A DNA stretch of 64,000 nucleotides from Streptomyces sp. SID13726 (GTDB lineage: Bacteria; Actinomycetota; Actinomycetes; Streptomycetales; Streptomycetaceae): positions 1 to 64,000 of the forward strand of contig NZ_JAAGLY010000023.1 in assembly GCF_010548375.1 (NCBI RefSeq). Reading direction: 5' to 3'. Position numbers and translations under genes: made by a program. Within the stretch, counting starts at the first letter, position 1. Every line of letters starts with the position of its first letter. Positions 62,064 through 64,000 of the stretch are shown here, in pieces. The notes beneath the pieces are model-generated. The model had not been told where the DNA came from. It did not search any database and saw only the letters and a list, made by a program, of their open reading frames with translations.

Positions 62064-62705
62064 TCACCGCAACGCCTCCGCCACCTCCCGTGCCGCGTCC
62101 ACCACCCGGGGGCCCACCCGTTCCGGGACCGCGTCGGCCAGCATTACTACTCCCACGCTGCCCTCGACGCCGGTGACGCCTAGCAGGGGAGCGGCTGCTC
62201 CGCTCGCGCCTGCCTCCAGTTCGCCGTGTGTCAGCAGGTATCCCGGCTCTTCGAATCCCTGTTGGCGGGCGGCGAGGATCGCTCGGCCTGCGGCTCCGCG
62301 GTCCAGGGGGTGGCGGAAGCCCGCTCGGTAGGCCACGTGGTAGTCGGTCCAGGTGGGCTCCACGACGGCCACGGCCAGGGCGTCCGAGCCGTCGACCAGG
62401 GTGAGGTGGGCCGTGGCGCCGATGTCCTCGGCCAGCGAGCGGAGTGCGGGCAGTGCGGCCTCGCGTACCAGGGGGTGGACCTGTCGTCCGAGGCGCAGCA
62501 CCCCCAGTCCCACCCGGGCACGGCCGCCCAGATCACGGCGTACGAGTGCGTGCTGTTCCAGCGTGGCCAGCAACCGGTACACCACGGTGCGGTTCACGCC
62601 CAGTTTGTTGGATAGCTCGGTGACGGTGAGCCCGTGGTCCGTATCGGCCAGGAGCTTGAGGACACGCAGTCCTCGGTCAAGCGTCTGAGAGGTCTCCGCG
62701 GTCAC
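62064..62705 (-). CDS. IclR-family transcriptional regulator
   Basis: A 213-residue regulator. The GTG at 62705 is chosen because GGAGGAG lies 8 bases before it; the frame extends to 62738. N-terminal winged helix (LDRGLRVLKLLADTDHGLTVTELSNKLGVN split over 8-40) and C-terminal GAF-like effector domain (HPLDRGAAGRAILA). The operon and effector are unknown; upstream lies the helicase gene on the same strand. Confidence 0.88.
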   Translation of the reverse strand: MTAETSQTLDRGLRVLKLLADTDHGLTVTELSNKLGVNRTVVYRLLATLEQHALVRRDLGGRARVGLGVLRLGRQVHPLVREAALPALRSLAEDIGATAHLTLVDGSDALAVAVVEPTWTDYHVAYRAGFRHPLDRGAAGRAILAARQQGFEEPGYLLTHGELEAGASGAAAPLLGVTGVEGSVGVVMLADAVPERVGPRVVDAAREVAEALR

Positions 62706-63183
62706 GACGCCCACTCCTCCAAGTGGTGAGGTCGGCAACCTCCGAGCGGCGGTGCGTCACCGAGTCCCGTCAGTGACGCGCTTCAGAGGCCGCCGATCGG
62801 CCGGCGGCCCGGCCTGTACCGGACCGCGTCGCTTCACGGCTGCGCTCCGCGGCGGCGCTGCCACGGGGCGTGTGCGTAGCGGGACAGTAGCGAAGGCGGT
62901 TCGCTGAGCGGAAGGCTCCGTCCAGAATCCGGGCAGTGACCAGGACGTACTACCTCTGTTTGTCCTGATTCGTACGGCGTGTGGCACAGGGCGTGCACAG
63001 CGCGCGCACCCAGCGCACACGCACCCGGCCGCCCAGGCGCCCATACCTGCCAAGCTCAGACGCGCCCAGCCGCCCATACCTGCCTAGCTCAGACGCGCCC
63101 AGCCCGTATGCCCCTGGCTCGTACGCCGAGACACCCGACCCGCCTGGCACACCCGACCCGCCCCCGCCCACCGCACGCACCCG
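62706..63183. other. Non-coding gap with a 33-bp tandem repeat
   Basis: 478 bp between helicase and IclR genes. Two 33-bp units at 63039-63071 and 63072-63104 differ at one base (A to T in CCAAGCTC/CCTAGCTC). The surrounding sequence is rich in CCCAG/ACGC short repeats. Open frames here are low-complexity and unconvincing. Confidence 0.6.
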
Positions 63184-64000
63184 TCACTTCATCCGAGTAG
63201 CCCACTCCTGGACCTTCGCGATCCGCTGCCGCAGCTGCCCCGCCGTCGCCTCGGCGCTCGGCGGCCCCCCGCAGACCCGCCGCAGCTCGGTGTGGATCAC
63301 CCCGTGCGGCTTGCCGCTCTGGTGGACGTACGCGCTCACCATCGTGTTGAGCTGCTTGCGCAGTTCCATCATCTCCTTGTGGGAGACGACGGGCCGGCGC
63401 TCGGCGGGCAGTTCCAGGAGGTCCGCCTCGGAGTCCGGCTTCTTGCGGCTGTGCGCGATCTGCCGGGCCTGACGCTTCTGGAGGAGCAGCTGGACCTGGT
63501 CCGGTTCGAGGAGGCCCGGGATACCGAGGTAGTCCTGCTCCTCCTCGCTCCCCGGGTGCGCCTGCATGCCGAACTCGGCACCGTCGTACAGGACCCGGTC
63601 GAAGACCGCCTCGGACTCCAGCGCCTCGAAGGAGAACTGCTCCTGCTCGCCGGTGTCCTCGTCCTCCTCCCTGTTCGCCTCCTCCATCTCCTTCTCGGAC
63701 TCGGCGTACGGGTCCTCCTCGCCCTCCTTCTTCGGCTTGTCGAGGGCGTGGTCCCGTTCCACCTCCATCTCGTTGGCGAAGGTGAGGAGGTCGGGGACGG
63801 TGGGGAGGAACACGGACGCGGTCTCGCCGCGCCGCCGGGACCGTACGAAACGGCCCACGGCCTGGGCGAAGAAGAGGGGCGTGGAGATGGTGGTCGCGTA
63901 CACGCCGACCGCGAGCCGGGGGACGTCGACGCCCTCCGACACCATCCGCACCGCGACCATCCACCGGTCGTTGCCCGCGCTGAAGTCGTCGATCCGCTTG
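63184..64000 (-). CDS. DEAD/DEAH-box superfamily 2 helicase, C-terminal part
   Basis: The visible 272 residues hold the C-terminal half of helicase domain 2: MVAVRMVSEGVDVPRLAVGVYAT (motif V) and FFAQAVGRFVRSRR (motif VI), then an acidic linker (EESEKEMEEANREEDEDTGEQE-type) and a C-terminal region. The start lies beyond base 64000. Conserved next to an IclR gene in Streptomyces; the substrate is unknown, and DNA or RNA repair is the usual role of such XPB/UvrB-like proteins. Confidence 0.87.
   Translation of the reverse strand, partial: KRIDDFSAGNDRWMVAVRMVSEGVDVPRLAVGVYATTISTPLFFAQAVGRFVRSRRRGETASVFLPTVPDLLTFANEMEVERDHALDKPKKEGEEDPYAESEKEMEEANREEDEDTGEQEQFSFEALESEAVFDRVLYDGAEFGMQAHPGSEEEQDYLGIPGLLEPDQVQLLLQKRQARQIAHSRKKPDSEADLLELPAERRPVVSHKEMMELRKQLNTMVSAYVHQSGKPHGVIHTELRRVCGGPPSAEATAGQLRQRIAKVQEWATRMK

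Noticed and set aside
1..64000. Secondary-metabolite gene cluster
   Set aside because: No polyketide, non-ribosomal peptide, terpene or RiPP biosynthetic genes are present.

Overview
This is a high-GC actinobacterial chromosome segment, almost certainly Streptomyces. Gene order and protein sequences match the smpB-prfB-murA core of Streptomyces genomes, the tmRNA is of the actinobacterial type, and codon use shows the strong G/C third-position bias of the genus. Both window ends cut genes: an FHA-domain gene and a stray WD40 fragment at the left, a superfamily 2 helicase at the right. I name no species.

Layout. (1) 1-10.9 kb: FHA protein, two PASTA-less Ser/Thr kinases (pkaA/pkaB type), release factor 2, a sortase-substrate-like surface protein, a small zinc-ribbon membrane protein, ftsE-ftsX, an S41 protease and smpB. 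(2) 11.05-11.44 kb: ssrA tmRNA. (3) 11.7-16.9 kb: a 1616-residue secreted polymorphic toxin (ricin-type lectin, very long Ala-rich helical stalk, Hint autoprotease, unassigned 122-residue toxin tip) with an overlapping putative immunity gene. (4) 17.0-25.9 kb: an alpha-xyloside uptake and hydrolysis operon (binding protein, two permeases, GH31 enzyme, LacI regulator) with a perfect palindromic operator candidate, then an MFS pump and a divergent LysR. (5) 26.0-30.5 kb: matA-matB-acyltransferase, making an extracellular amino-sugar polymer. (6) 31.2-33.8 kb: narK and nnaR behind GlnR-like boxes. (7) 34-41.6 kb: DUF1772 and CGNR proteins, an ECF sigma/anti-sigma pair, a HelD-like helicase, a strongly folded intergenic RNA candidate, malic enzyme and hupA. 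(8) 41.7-49.1 kb: murA, YqgE, DUF3039, and an amino-sugar ABC importer with GH20 hexosaminidase behind a DasR-like site. (9) 49.3-57.8 kb: a three-subunit xanthine-dehydrogenase-type enzyme whose Fe-S subunit carries a roughly 430-residue disordered His-rich extension, a small membrane protein, a P-loop kinase, a tandem SUKH-4-like immunity protein, a nitrobindin and a LysE exporter. (10) 57.9-61.9 kb: a decayed integrative island in tRNA-Cys(GCA), bounded by a 43-bp perfect direct repeat. It holds two paralogous genes sharing a short Gln/Asn/Gly motif, a membrane protein, an IS5-type insertion sequence and a TIGR02391-like gene. (11) 62-64 kb: IclR regulator and helicase.

The core blocks look like ordinary vertical Streptomyces inheritance. 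The accessory material lies in the toxin-immunity locus after ssrA, the SUKH-like orphan and the tRNA-Cys island. The most unusual observations are: the toxin with unassigned tip; the island's paralog pair, whose shared motif resembles bacterial amyloid-signalling motifs; an IS inserted exactly in the overlapping stop codons of two convergent genes so that both stops survive; the 91-nt fold upstream of malic enzyme; and repeated TxxL motifs in the PkaA-like kinase next to an FHA gene.
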